From: Saccharopolyspora gloriosae
GTDB taxonomy: Bacteria; Actinomycetota; Actinomycetes; Mycobacteriales; Pseudonocardiaceae
Direction of reading: 5' to 3'
Assembly: GCF_014203325.1 (NCBI RefSeq)
Contig: NZ_JACHIV010000001.1
Location: 186,001-250,000 of the forward strand
DNA length: 64,000 nucleotides
Part shown: one piece after another, positions 35,391 to 44,266 of the stretch
Numbering within the stretch: the stretch's first letter is position 1
Layout of the letters: each line of letters opens with the position of its first letter
Notes under the pieces: generated by a model
Told to the model about the DNA's origin: nothing
Databases searched by the model: none
What the model saw: only the letters and a program-made list of their open reading frames with translations
Position numbers and translations under genes: made by a program

Positions 35391-36182
35391 ATGGCGAGCA
35401 TTCCAGGAATCGATGTCGCGCGATATCAAGGAGAACCGGACTGGGCCGCCGTTCGCGGCGCCGGATTCGCGTTCAGCTACATCAAGGCGACCGAAGGCGT
35501 CGGCTATGTGAGCCCGACGCTGGATTCACAACTCGGCGGGGCTCGCGCGGCCGGGCTGGTGACCGGGCTCTACCACTTCGCCCGGCCGGACACGAACTCG
35601 CCGCAGGCGGAGGCCGCCGACTTCGCCGGGCAGCTGGCCCGGACCAACTCCAGCGGCGCGGGGAACCTGCCGCCGTGCCTGGACATGGAGACCGAGGCCG
35701 CTGACCTCGGGGCGTGGATCAAGGGCTTCGTGGACGCGTTGCGCGGCCACACCGGGCGCAACGAGGTCGTCGTGTACGCCTCCTCGTCCTGGTTCAGCGA
35801 CAAGCTGGCCACCGACTCGTGGGTCGACCCGGGCGTGTTCCTGTGGGTCGCGCACTACGGGCAGCCGCCGGGACAGCCGGGCTTCCTCACCGATCGGGTG
35901 GCGATCCACCAGCACGCTTCCGACGGGCAGGTGCCCGGGATCGCCGGTGCGACCGACCTCAACGTGTCGCTGGTGGACCTGCCGGTGCTCACCGGCGGCA
36001 CCGCGCCGCCGCCGGCGCCGCCCGCTCCGCCCGCGCCCGAGACCTACGTGGTGCAGCCGGGGGACACGCTCTCCGGGATCGGGGCGAAGGTCGGCGTGGC
36101 CTGGCAGTCCATCGCGCAGGCCAACGGCATCAGCGACCCGAACCTGATCTACGTGGGACAGGTCCTGCGCATTCCCCGCTGA
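35391..36182 (+). CDS. GH25 muramidase with C-terminal LysM
   Basis: 263-aa lysozyme of the Chalaropsis type, cleaving MurNAc-GlcNAc bonds of peptidoglycan. The GH25 domain (about 1-195) has GIDVARYQG with D8, YIKATEG with E35 and the acidic pair in LDMETE (D98, E100). A Pro/Ala linker leads to one LysM repeat (about 217-263: YVVQPGDTLSGIGAKVGVAW). No signal peptide is visible before the catalytic domain, which is odd for a wall hydrolase: release may need lysis, a holin or a non-classical route. The family includes phage endolysins, but no other phage gene is nearby. Confidence 0.93.
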   Translation: MASIPGIDVARYQGEPDWAAVRGAGFAFSYIKATEGVGYVSPTLDSQLGGARAAGLVTGLYHFARPDTNSPQAEAADFAGQLARTNSSGAGNLPPCLDMETEAADLGAWIKGFVDALRGHTGRNEVVVYASSSWFSDKLATDSWVDPGVFLWVAHYGQPPGQPGFLTDRVAIHQHASDGQVPGIAGATDLNVSLVDLPVLTGGTAPPPAPPAPPAPETYVVQPGDTLSGIGAKVGVAWQSIAQANGISDPNLIYVGQVLRIPR

Positions 36183-36211
36183 CGCGCGGGCTCGTTCGTC
36201 CCGGGTGAATC

Positions 36212-36250
36212 CCGGTTGGTCTCTCACCGTTCTCGCGAGGGACCGACCGG
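36212..36250. terminator. Bidirectional terminator between the muramidase and CopD-like genes
   Basis: A 14-bp stem (36212-36225 with 36237-36250, two G-U pairs) with an 11-base loop lies in the 89-base gap of two convergent genes. Confidence 0.65.
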
Positions 36251-36271
36251 GGCACGCCGGTGGGCGCGAGA

Positions 36272-37363
36272 TCAGGTGAGGACGGGGGCGCGGGCGAGCA
36301 CCGCGCCGAGGCCGTAGGCCAGTCCCATGACGGCGAGCTCCGCCGCCGCCCAAGCGATGAGCGCGGTTCGCCGGTGGCGTTCCACGCGGGGCAGCAGCCG
36401 GTACCGGGCGTGGCCGCCCAGGCCGGCGAGCAGCGCGAGCAGGACGGTTTTGAGCAGCACGATCCGCCCGTAGCCGGTGGTCACGAGGCCGTCGAGTCCG
36501 CTGCCGGTGGCCGTGAGCTCGGTCAGGCCGTTGAACAGGCCGGATGCCGCGACCGCGAGGATGGCGGCGGTCGCGAGCCGCGAATAGCGCGGCAGCGCGG
36601 TGGCCAGCTGGCTCCGGTGCGGGGCGACGAACAGGGCGACCGCGGCGAGTCCGCCCGCCCAGACGGCGGCGGCGAGCACGTGCAGCTGCACCGAGATCAT
36701 GCTCAGGTTGTGGTACTCCCAGTCGGTGGCGTGCCCGGTCAGCGGCATCGGCAGCAGTCCGAGCAGGGCGAGCACGGCGCGCAGGTCGTCGGTGGATCCC
36801 TCGTTCGCTGGGCCGCCGCCCACGGTCCGGCCGTCGCGCACGACGCCGGTCAAGCCGAGCGCCGCGCAGCCCGCGGCGCACACCGCGCTCAGCGCCAGCG
36901 CCGTTCCGGCGGGCACGCCGCTGATGTACCCGGCGACGTCCTCGGCGCTCGGGGTGCCGCCGAGGAGTTCGGCGGCGTAGAGCACCAGCAGCAGCAAGGC
37001 GCAGGCCAGCCAGGCGAGTGCCGTGATCACCGCGGTCCGCCGGGACAGCGCGAGGTGCCTGCGGGCGTGCCTGCCGCGGTCGGGGACCAACCTGGGCAGC
37101 AGGCCAAGTCCGACCGTCGCGACGGCCGCGAGGTCGAGCAGCGCCCGCACCGGTGGTGCGATGAAGCGGGTGGCCGTGTCGGGCGCGGCGAGGCCGGGCA
37201 CTTCGTCGGCGCCGATGTGGGCCGCGGCGGCGAGCGCGGCGGCCGAGGCGAGCACCACGGGGGCGATGGCCGCGATGCGGACCCCGTTCCCCGAGGTCTT
37301 GCGGCCGGGAGCGGCTCGCCCGGATCGGTGGTGGTCGGGGCCGGTCCCGGTGTCGGCGGACAT
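36272..37363 (-). CDS. CopD-like copper-related membrane protein
   Basis: 363 aa with about eight membrane helices. The copper-resistance D domain is recognised by GHATDWEYHNLSMISVQLHVLAAAVWAGGLAAV-type residues (His in both segments) in the C-terminal half. There is no CopC domain attached. Such proteins are thought to move copper across the membrane; evidence is limited for actinobacterial stand-alone forms. It has a basic, Gly-rich cytosolic N-terminus and its own short transcript. Confidence 0.85.
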   Translation of the reverse strand: MSADTGTGPDHHRSGRAAPGRKTSGNGVRIAAIAPVVLASAAALAAAAHIGADEVPGLAAPDTATRFIAPPVRALLDLAAVATVGLGLLPRLVPDRGRHARRHLALSRRTAVITALAWLACALLLLVLYAAELLGGTPSAEDVAGYISGVPAGTALALSAVCAAGCAALGLTGVVRDGRTVGGGPANEGSTDDLRAVLALLGLLPMPLTGHATDWEYHNLSMISVQLHVLAAAVWAGGLAAVALFVAPHRSQLATALPRYSRLATAAILAVAASGLFNGLTELTATGSGLDGLVTTGYGRIVLLKTVLLALLAGLGGHARYRLLPRVERHRRTALIAWAAAELAVMGLAYGLGAVLARAPVLT

Positions 37364-38359
37364 CGCAGCATCGTCGCACCTGGTCGAGATGTGCCGGGGT
37401 CCGCGGTGACCGGGAACGGTTCAGCGTGTTGGCCCGATCACGATTCCGCCGGAATAGTTGATCTTGAATGTGGCTCGGGCGTTCCGCTGGCGTGCGGTTA
37501 TTCCTGCGGCATAACGATTTCCGCGGGTTCGGATCCGCTGCCTCCGCGTGACGTGAAACCATCGTTCGTTGTGTTGCTGACAAAGGTCTCAGCGGGGTTG
37601 TTCTACAGTCGTGCACGTGGATCAAGCGGGCGGTAATGAGTGGGCGGGGTATGTGGCGCATACCCCGCTGCTGCTCGCGCCCGCGGATTCACGAGGGGAA
37701 GGCGGGGTGGCGCGACTGAACCCGCACCGACTGCGTTCGTCCGTTCACGGCGCGCATTCTTGTTATGCCGGTCGGAGCACCGCGCGGGTTCGGCGCGTTT
37801 CCCGCGCGACGGCCGTTCACTGCTATTCGCCGATTGTTTCCCCGCAGGTTCTGGGTGAGCTGGAAACCTTATCGGGCGAGCCGGTCGCGACGGGATCTTC
37901 GGCTCGCCCCGCCGAGAACCCGGACCGCCGCCGCGGGGGGCTCGGGGTGATCCCTTACGCGGAACGGAGCGCGCGCGGTGGATCCGGCGGCGACCTCCGG
38001 GGCGGTCGTCTGCGGTGTTCGGGGGAATCCGGCACGGCTGCGCTGGGTGAACGGGTCGAAAGGTCCGGATCGCGCCCGAGTGCCGCCGTGCTCGGCGCAT
38101 CATGGGGTGGACCGATCCGGGGCGGTGGCGCCGTGGACGTGGATGTGCGCGGCGCATGATCGGCTCAGGGAAAGTGAGGGTGCGCGCCCCGATGTGGGGC
38201 AGGCCCGCGATGCGCGAGATTGAGCGGTGTGGACGAACAGCACGGACTGCCAGGGACGACTTCCGGGAGCGGGGTCGGCCGGACGTCGCGTCGCGGGCTC
38301 CGGGGTGGGGCGTGCGCGGCTCGGAGGCCGGGTGACCGGCAGGTGATCTTCGTGGGGCG
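37364..38359. other. 1-kb gene-free region
   Basis: The longest stretch without a supported gene. The left part (37430-37620) is A/T-enriched and holds TACAGT (37604-37609), a plausible -10. About 35 bases further is a perfect hairpin (listed separately). Open frames on both strands here are rich in Arg, Ser, Cys and His, lack family similarity and start poorly, so I do not call them. A small RNA or a decayed gene is possible. Confidence 0.45.
37644..37668. other. Perfect inverted repeat in the 1-kb gap
   Basis: GCGGGGTATG/CATACCCCGC (10 bp, 5-base loop) lies about 28 bases after the start point expected from the TACAGT element. It could be the first stem of a regulatory RNA or an operator. 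Confidence 0.4.
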
Positions 38360-39304
38360 GTGTGCGACGTGACCACGCTCGCGGTGGCGCTGGCGGCGCT
38401 GGGAGCCTGCGGCTATGCGGTCGGCGCCCGGCTGCAGCACGGCGCGGTGCAGGACGCGATCGGCGACGGCGGGCTGAAGGTCCGCAGCCAGGTCCGGTTG
38501 CTGCGCAACCATCGGTGGCTGCTCGGTCTGCTCGCGCTGGGCAGCGGGGCGCTGCTGCACGCGTGCGCGCTGGGTCTCGCGCCGTTGAGCGTGGTGCAAC
38601 CGGTCGGGGTGCTGGCGCTGCCGATCACCGTGCTGCTCAACGCGCGGCAGCAGGGCGTGCGCACGCGGGATTTGAACGTGCACGTGGTGCTGGCGGTGTT
38701 GGCCGCGACCGGGGGCGTCGCGGCGTTCGTGTTCTTGGCGGCCGGGAGCGCGACCGCCACGGCGGTGCTGCCGGACGAGCAGCTGCTGGCGACCCAGCTC
38801 GTCGCCGGTGCGGTGCTGGCCCTCGGGGTGTTCGGGTTGCTCACCCGGTCGAAGGTCCGCTGCATGGCCTACGCCGCGGGCTGCGCGGTCGCCTACGGAC
38901 TGGTCTCGTTGCTGGTGCGCGCCCTGGTGCAGCAGCTCGGCAGCACCCCGCTGCTGGACATCAACCCGCTGCCGGTGGTCGTGATCGTCGTCGCGATGGT
39001 CGTGGGCGGCTGGTTGCTGCAGCACGGCTACGCCAGCGGTCCGCCCGACCTGGTGGTGGCCTGCCTGACGGTGATCGATCCGCTGGTGGCGGTGGGCCTG
39101 GGGATCGGCCTGCTGGGCGAGGCCGATGCCGTCGGCAGCGCCACCGCGGTCGGCGAAATCCTGTGTGCCGTGATCGCCTGTGCCGGGGTGTTCGCACTCG
39201 CGCGGCATCACCCGGACACCCAGGAACAGCGAGTGCAACAAACCGTGACCGGCGACGGCAACACCGACGTACGGCGGATACGTTCTGACGGGAGTTCAAC
39301 TTGA
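38360..39304 (+). CDS. DMT-superfamily-like membrane transporter
   Basis: 314 aa (GTG at 38360; a GTG three codons later is also possible). Nine or ten hydrophobic segments run from residue 5 to about 285, with the pattern of the EamA/NIPA-type drug-metabolite transporter superfamily (LSVVQPVGVLALPITVLLNA in an early helix pair, repeated in LTVIDPLVAVGLGIGLLG in the second half). The C-terminal tail is short and polar. Its stop overlaps the TTG start of a glycosyltransferase, so it is probably the export or flippase part of a glycoconjugate operon; that role is inferred. Confidence 0.82.
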   Translation: MCDVTTLAVALAALGACGYAVGARLQHGAVQDAIGDGGLKVRSQVRLLRNHRWLLGLLALGSGALLHACALGLAPLSVVQPVGVLALPITVLLNARQQGVRTRDLNVHVVLAVLAATGGVAAFVFLAAGSATATAVLPDEQLLATQLVAGAVLALGVFGLLTRSKVRCMAYAAGCAVAYGLVSLLVRALVQQLGSTPLLDINPLPVVVIVVAMVVGGWLLQHGYASGPPDLVVACLTVIDPLVAVGLGIGLLGEADAVGSATAVGEILCAVIACAGVFALARHHPDTQEQRVQQTVTGDGNTDVRRIRSDGSST

Positions 39305-40539
39305 CTTCGCAACCGTTCGGTGGAGATCGGCTGCGCATCGTGATCGGTGCGGTGATGTACCCGCCCGAGGTGAACGGTGCTGCCAACTTCGGCCACCGGC
39401 TCGCCACCGGGCTGGCCCGCCGCGGCCATGACGTGCACGTGATCTGCCACTCGGTGGATCGGCAAGAGAGCACCCGCGTCGAGGACGGGGTGACGGTGCA
39501 CCGGGTCGCGTCGTACCGCACCCCGGCGCACCCGACGTTCCGCGCGTGCCCGCCGTGGCAGGCGTCCTCGGTGGCGGACCGGCTGCTCCGGGAGATCCAG
39601 CCGGACATCGTGCACGTCCAGTCGCACTTCTTCATCGGCCGCGGTCTGATCAACGCCGCTCGCCGGCAGGGCATCGGGCTGATCGCCACCAACCACTTCA
39701 TGCCGGAGAACATCTTCGGCTACGTGCGGATTCCGCGTGCCCTGCAGAAGGCGGGCGCGTGGCTGCTCTGGCACAACCTGATCAAGCACTACGGCAAGGC
39801 GCAGCTGGTCACCGCCCCGACGCCGCGGGCGGTGCAGCTCCTGCAGGAGAACGGGTTCGCCAAGCCCGCGGTGCCGGTGTCGTGCGGGATCGACGTCGAC
39901 CTGTACCGGAGCCGGGCGCACGAGGTGCGCAAGCAGGACCCGGACCCGTCGACCCGCACCATCCTGTTCGTCGGCAGGCTCGACGAGGAGAAGCACATCG
40001 ACGACCTGCTGCGGGCGATGGCGCTGCTCAAGACGACCCGCGCCACCCGCCTGGAGATCGTCGGGGACGGAAGTTGCCGGGAGCCGCTCGGCGAGCTGGC
40101 CGCCGAGCTCGGCATCGAGGACCGGGTGCACTTCGCGGGCCTGGTCGACGAGCAGGAGCTGCTCGACGCCTACGCCAGGGCGGACCTGTTCTGCATGCCG
40201 AGCATCGCCGAGCTGCAGAGCCTGGCCACCATGGAGGCGATGTCGGCGGTCACACCCGTCGTGCTGGCGGACGCGATGGCCTTGCCGCACCTGGTGGAGG
40301 CCGGGAAGAACGGCTGGCTGTACCCGCCGCGGGACGTGCACGCGCTGGCCCACGCGATCGACGACGTGATCGCCGACCGCGACACCATCGACCGGATGGG
40401 CGCCGCGGGCGAGCGGTTGGTGAGCCGCAAGCACGACATCGACGCGGTGCTGGGCCGGTTCGAGTCGATCTACCGGCACGCGCTCGCGCACGACGACGGG
40501 GTGACGCCGGTGGAGCTGCCTGCCGAGCTGGCGAGTTGA
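39301..40539 (+). CDS. GT4-family glycosyltransferase (PimB-like)
   Basis: 412 aa, TTG start overlapping the preceding stop, with GGGAG upstream. GT-B fold. The N-terminal acceptor domain has YPPEVNGAANFGHRLATGLARRGHDV and HVQSHFFIGRGLI. The donor domain has ILFVGRLDEEKHIDDLLRAM and the EX7E motif in PSIAELQSLATMEAMS. The layout resembles mannosyl- and glucosyltransferases acting on lipid acceptors (PimB-type); the sugar and acceptor cannot be read from sequence. Confidence 0.92.
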   Translation: MTSQPFGGDRLRIVIGAVMYPPEVNGAANFGHRLATGLARRGHDVHVICHSVDRQESTRVEDGVTVHRVASYRTPAHPTFRACPPWQASSVADRLLREIQPDIVHVQSHFFIGRGLINAARRQGIGLIATNHFMPENIFGYVRIPRALQKAGAWLLWHNLIKHYGKAQLVTAPTPRAVQLLQENGFAKPAVPVSCGIDVDLYRSRAHEVRKQDPDPSTRTILFVGRLDEEKHIDDLLRAMALLKTTRATRLEIVGDGSCREPLGELAAELGIEDRVHFAGLVDEQELLDAYARADLFCMPSIAELQSLATMEAMSAVTPVVLADAMALPHLVEAGKNGWLYPPRDVHALAHAIDDVIADRDTIDRMGAAGERLVSRKHDIDAVLGRFESIYRHALAHDDGVTPVELPAELAS

Positions 40540-40548
40540 GCCGCCGCC

Positions 40549-41538
40549 ATGACCAGCAGACCACTGACCCGCGACTCCGCGGTCCCGCCGGAACCGGCCC
40601 TGGGCGCCGAGCTGCGCGTGGAGCGCATCCAGGGTTCTGACCTGCACTTCTGGATCTACCGCGCCGGCGCGGGCGAGGCCCCGGAGCCCCGGGGCTCCGG
40701 AGCTCCGGGGAACGCGGTGCCGGAGCCCGGCGCCGATGCCGATGAGACCGGCGGAGATCCGCTGATCGTCATGGTGCACGGGCTGCGCGGTACCCACCAC
40801 GGGCTGGAACCGATAGTCGAGCGGTTGCCCGGTCGCACCGTGGTCGTTCCAGACCTGCCTGGTTTCGGGGACTCGGGTCCGATGACCGACCGCGCGCACG
40901 ACGTCGCCGGCTACGCCGCCGTGATCGTCGAGCTGATCGAACGGCTCGGCGGGAGACAGCGGCCGGTGGTGCTGCTCGGGCACTCGTTCGGTTCGATGGT
41001 CGCGGCTCATGTCGTGTCCTGTGTTCCGGAGTTGGTGGCACGGCTGGTGCTGGTGAATCCGATCTCGACCCCGGCGTTGCACGGGCCGAGGGTGATGCTG
41101 TCCCGGCTGACCTCGCTGTACTACACGCTGGGCACGGCGTTGCCCGCGCGGCTGGGCCGGCTGCTGCTGGCGAACCGGTTGGTGGTGCGGGCGGCGGGCC
41201 AGGCGATGCTGCGGACCCGTGATCCGCAGGTGCGCCGTTTCGTGCACGAGAGCCATCTGCGGCACTTCAGCCGGTTCCACAGCCCGCAGCTGCTGAGCGA
41301 GACCTACGAAGCCTCGGTGACCGGCACGGTCGCGGACTACCGCGCTGCGCTGGCGTTGCCGACCCTGCTGGTCGCGGGCGAGTCCGACGAGATCGCGCCG
41401 GTCGCCGGCCAGCGCGAACTCGTCGCGGGGCTGCCGGACGCCGAACTGGTGATCATCCCGGGCGTCGGCCACCTCGTGCACTACGAGACCCCGGCCGCCG
41501 CCGCGGCGGAGATCGACCGCTTCTTGGGAGAGGCATGA
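40549..41538 (+). CDS. Alpha/beta hydrolase in the glycoconjugate operon
   Basis: 329 aa. The oxyanion loop is VHGLRGTHHGLEPIVERL, the nucleophile elbow LLGHSFGSMVAAHV, the acid VAGESDEIAPVAGQ and the His GVGHLVHYE. Between residues 40 and 65 is a Pro/Gly/Glu insertion encoded by a strongly palindromic DNA stretch. The enzyme may deacylate or transfer acyl groups on the operon's product; unproven. It begins nine bases after the first glycosyltransferase and overlaps the second by ATGA. Confidence 0.88.
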   Translation: MTSRPLTRDSAVPPEPALGAELRVERIQGSDLHFWIYRAGAGEAPEPRGSGAPGNAVPEPGADADETGGDPLIVMVHGLRGTHHGLEPIVERLPGRTVVVPDLPGFGDSGPMTDRAHDVAGYAAVIVELIERLGGRQRPVVLLGHSFGSMVAAHVVSCVPELVARLVLVNPISTPALHGPRVMLSRLTSLYYTLGTALPARLGRLLLANRLVVRAAGQAMLRTRDPQVRRFVHESHLRHFSRFHSPQLLSETYEASVTGTVADYRAALALPTLLVAGESDEIAPVAGQRELVAGLPDAELVIIPGVGHLVHYETPAAAAAEIDRFLGEA

Positions 41539-42710
41539 GCGCACGCCCCACCGACGCGGCCGAGACCACCGGCGCCGCCGACGTGGTCGACGGGCGGTCC
41601 CCGCGAGTGTTCGTCGACGCCCGGTGGACCAGGACCGACGCGCACGACGGGATCAGCCGCTTCGGGGCCGGGCTGATCGAGGCGCTGCACGTCCTGCACC
41701 CGGTGACGATGCTGATCCACGACGAGCGCCAGCTCGCGCTGCTGCCCGCGGGCGTGCCGCACATCAAGATCAACAGCCCGTTCTCGGTGCGGGAGCTCGT
41801 CGTCTCGCGCAGGCTGCACGCGCTGGGCGCCGACGTGGTCTTCAGCCCGATGCAGGTCATCGGTGGTGTCGGCCGCCGCTACCGGCTCGTGCTCACGTTG
41901 CACGACCTGATCTACTACCGGCACCCGGAGCCGCCGGGCTTCCTGCCCGTGCCCGTGCGGGCGATCTGGCGGCTGTACCACCGCGCCTACTGGCCGCAGC
42001 GGCTGCTGCTGAACCGCGCCGACGCGGTGGTCACCGTCAGCGAGACCACGCGGCGGTTGATCGGGCGCCACCGGCTCACCCGGCGGCCCGTGACGGTCGT
42101 GCGCAACGCGCCCTCCGAGCCTCCGGAGCCGGACCAGGACGGTGCCGAGCAGGGGCCGGTGGGCCAGGTCCGGGACCTCGTCTACATGGGTTCGTTCATG
42201 CCCTACAAGGACGTGGAGACGCTGCTGGCGGGCATGGGCTCGCTGCCCGGGTACCGCCTGCACCTGCTGAGCCGGATCGCCCCGGCCCGGGAGGCCGAGC
42301 TGCGCGCGCTGGTGCCGTCCGGATCGGACGTGGTGTTCTGGAACGGCATCGAGGAGGAGGCGTACCGGACGCTGCTGCGCCGGGCGACCGCCCTGGTCAC
42401 CGCCTCGCGGGACGAGGGTTTCGGATTGCCGATCATCGAGGCGATGCATGCCGGAACTCCTGTCGTGTGCAGCGATCTGGACATCTTCCGCGAGGTGACC
42501 GGTGGCCACGCCCGGTTCTTCCCCGCCGGTGACGCCACGGCTTTCGCGGCGGCCGTCCGCGAGGTGGACGACGACCCCGAGCGGCGAGCGGAATCGGTGC
42601 GCCGCGGCCGCGAGCAGGCGGCCGGGTTCACCTGGGACCGATCGGCCCGGCAGTTGTTGCGCGTGCTGGTGCCGGGCCGACCCGTGCCGCCCGAGGAGTC
42701 GGCGTCCTGA
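41535..42710 (+). CDS. GT4-family glycosyltransferase
   Basis: 391 aa, coupled to the hydrolase by ATGA. After a variable 20-residue N-terminus it has VDARWTRTDAHDGISRFGAGL, the donor-side YMGSFMPYKDVETLLAGM and the EX7E motif in DEGFGLPIIEAMHAGTPVVCSD. The best match is the mannosyltransferase-like branch of GT4 used in O-antigen and exopolysaccharide assembly. It ends the four-gene operon; a perfect hairpin follows. Confidence 0.92.
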   Translation: MSARPTDAAETTGAADVVDGRSPRVFVDARWTRTDAHDGISRFGAGLIEALHVLHPVTMLIHDERQLALLPAGVPHIKINSPFSVRELVVSRRLHALGADVVFSPMQVIGGVGRRYRLVLTLHDLIYYRHPEPPGFLPVPVRAIWRLYHRAYWPQRLLLNRADAVVTVSETTRRLIGRHRLTRRPVTVVRNAPSEPPEPDQDGAEQGPVGQVRDLVYMGSFMPYKDVETLLAGMGSLPGYRLHLLSRIAPAREAELRALVPSGSDVVFWNGIEEEAYRTLLRRATALVTASRDEGFGLPIIEAMHAGTPVVCSDLDIFREVTGGHARFFPAGDATAFAAAVREVDDDPERRAESVRRGREQAAGFTWDRSARQLLRVLVPGRPVPPEESAS

Positions 42711-42743
42711 GGAGTTCCCGTGGGTGATCCGCGCGGCGCTGCG

Positions 42744-42772
42744 GGTGGCGGAACCGCGGTGGTTCCGCCACC
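42744..42772. terminator. Bidirectional hairpin after the glycoconjugate operon
   Basis: GGTGGCGGAACC/GGTTCCGCCACC, 12 bp perfect, 5-base loop, in the gap of two convergent genes. Its arm shares GGTGGCGGAACC with the outer end of the palindromic repeat family, though the rest is absent. Confidence 0.75.
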
Positions 42773-42823
42773 GGCAGGGCGAGGATCGAGCAGCGACGCT
42801 CCCGGCGGGACGGCCGACGGTGA

Positions 42824-43252
42824 TCAGCGTGGCCAGACCTTGATGGCGCGCGCCACGTACTCGGACCGGGGAACGAAGGAACCCGGCGGATAGGTCGAGA
42901 ATTCGGCGTGCGTGTCGCACATCGGATCCTGGTACACCGTCACGGGTTTTCCGGTCTGGTTGACGAACGATTTCGCCTCCGGCTGCGGTGGCAGCGCGAC
43001 GCATTCTTCGAGCGCCGTCGTGCGCAGCTCCGCCCGGTGCGGTTCACCCCGGTACTCGATGTGCGGATAAGTGCAGAAAGACCCGTCCTGGCACGGAATC
43101 GGCTCGGCCGGGCCCGCTTGCGCGACGGCTCCGCCGAGGGCGCTGAGCGCGATCCCGAACGCGAGCGCCGGGGCCAGCGCGGATCGTCGTGAAATCCACA
43201 GTGGACGATTTCGCGAACGCGCGGACCTGATCTCAGAAGTGGCGGCGTGCAT
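42824..43252 (-). CDS. Secreted I36-like small Cys-rich protein
   Basis: 142 aa with a long signal peptide (basic N-terminus, SALAPALAFGIALSALGGAVAQA). The mature part of about 95 residues has four to five Cys: CQDGSFCTYPHIEYRGE, LEECVALPP and DPMCDTHAEF. The pattern (CxxGxFC, later Cys, aromatic strand, closing AIKVW) resembles actinobacterial peptidase-inhibitor I36-type proteins. Whether it inhibits a protease is unknown. AAAGGTGAT precedes the ATG. Confidence 0.78.
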   Translation of the reverse strand: MHAATSEIRSARSRNRPLWISRRSALAPALAFGIALSALGGAVAQAGPAEPIPCQDGSFCTYPHIEYRGEPHRAELRTTALEECVALPPQPEAKSFVNQTGKPVTVYQDPMCDTHAEFSTYPPGSFVPRSEYVARAIKVWPR

Positions 43253-43390
43253 GAGCGATCACCTTTCACGGCAAGGGAAATCAACGAGGGAATCGTCTTC
43301 CGGGCCGTCTTCGCGGCCCTGACGAAATCCAGATTCCCGAAACCGGGATCAGAGCGCCAGCACTTCAACTGGATACACCCCGACCGAGTG

Positions 43391-43434
43391 GATTTCCGGT
43401 TCGCCGCCGGTGATCTGGCGGCGAACCGGAAATC
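43391..43434. terminator. Perfect 18-bp terminator after the IclR gene
   Basis: 43391-43408 pairs exactly with 43417-43434 (8-base loop), five bases beyond the IclR stop on the reverse strand. The stem end is GGAAATC. It probably ends the whole ADH-amidohydrolase-DUF59-IclR transcript. Confidence 0.82.
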
Positions 43435-43439
43435 CCTGC

Positions 43440-44261
43440 TCAGCCCGCGGAACTGGTGACCAGCGAGCGCGTGACCCGGACCGCGCCCTGCCGCACGGCG
43501 CGCTCCACCGCCCACCGCCGGGCGCGGAACTCCGCGATCGGCAACGAGATGGCCACCGACGCGGTCACGCAGCCCGCCGGATCGAACACCGGTGAGGCCA
43601 TGCACGCCAGCCCCGGCTGGAACTCCGCGATCTCCAGCGCGATCTGCGACTGCCGCACGTGCGAGAGGTGTTCCTCCAGCGCGGCGGGGGTGCGGATCGT
43701 CGACGGAGTGCACGGGACCATCCCCGCCTGCTCCAGGTAGCGCGCCCGCTGCTGCGGCTCCATCGCCGCGAGCATGATCTTGCCGAACGCCGTCGCGTGC
43801 GAGGCCTGGTGGAAGCCCACGTCCAACGGCTGCACCCGGGGCCGCCGATCGGAATCCTCCACGTGCGCGATGACGACCTCGGTGTCCCGGTAGATCGCGT
43901 AGTACGCGGCCGCGTCGGCGTGCTGGTGCAACCGCCGGATCGCCCCGGCGATCTCCGGCTGCACCGCGAGCTGCCGCGACAGCGCCTGCCCGAGGAACCG
44001 GGCCTTGTACCCGAGCGCGAACACGTGCTGGTCGGTCAGGTGCACCACGTGCCCGGCCTCCACCAACGTCGTGAGCAGGTGGTAGGTCGTCGGCAAGGTC
44101 AGGTCGAGCTCCGCGGCGAGCCGCTTCGCGGTGACCCCGCACGGCGAGGCCGCGATGGTCTCCAGCACCCGCAGCGCGCGGCCCACCGACTGCAGGGTTC
44201 CCGACGGCGCCTTGGCGCCGTTGTGCTGCGGGTCCCGTCCGCCGGTGGGCAGCGCGCTCAT
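43440..44261 (-). CDS. IclR-family transcriptional regulator
   Basis: 273 aa from the ATG at 44261. The winged HTH is at about residues 22-80 (SVGRALRVLETIAASPCGVT, LPTTYHLLTTLVEAGHVV). The effector domain follows (FHQASHATAFGKIMLAAM, CMASPVFDPAGCVTASVAIS), typical of IclR proteins that sense small carboxylic or aromatic acids. It lies five bases downstream of the DUF59 gene, so it is in the same operon and likely autoregulates it. Confidence 0.93.
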   Translation of the reverse strand: MSALPTGGRDPQHNGAKAPSGTLQSVGRALRVLETIAASPCGVTAKRLAAELDLTLPTTYHLLTTLVEAGHVVHLTDQHVFALGYKARFLGQALSRQLAVQPEIAGAIRRLHQHADAAAYYAIYRDTEVVIAHVEDSDRRPRVQPLDVGFHQASHATAFGKIMLAAMEPQQRARYLEQAGMVPCTPSTIRTPAALEEHLSHVRQSQIALEIAEFQPGLACMASPVFDPAGCVTASVAISLPIAEFRARRWAVERAVRQGAVRVTRSLVTSSAG

Positions 44262-44266
44262 GGTTC

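Noticed and set aside
35391-36182. Prophage remnant suggested by a GH25 endolysin-like gene
   Set aside because: No integrase, holin, portal, capsid or att-like repeats were seen around it; GH25-LysM genes are common in actinomycete chromosomes.
35526-37661. Reverse-strand frame of about 700 codons across the muramidase and CopD genes
   Set aside because: Composition is Arg/Pro/His-rich and both true genes have strong family motifs in their own frames.
37603-38376. Frames of 180-257 codons on both strands in the 1-kb gap
   Set aside because: Amino-acid composition (Arg, Ser, Cys, His) and poor starts look non-coding; no family resemblance.
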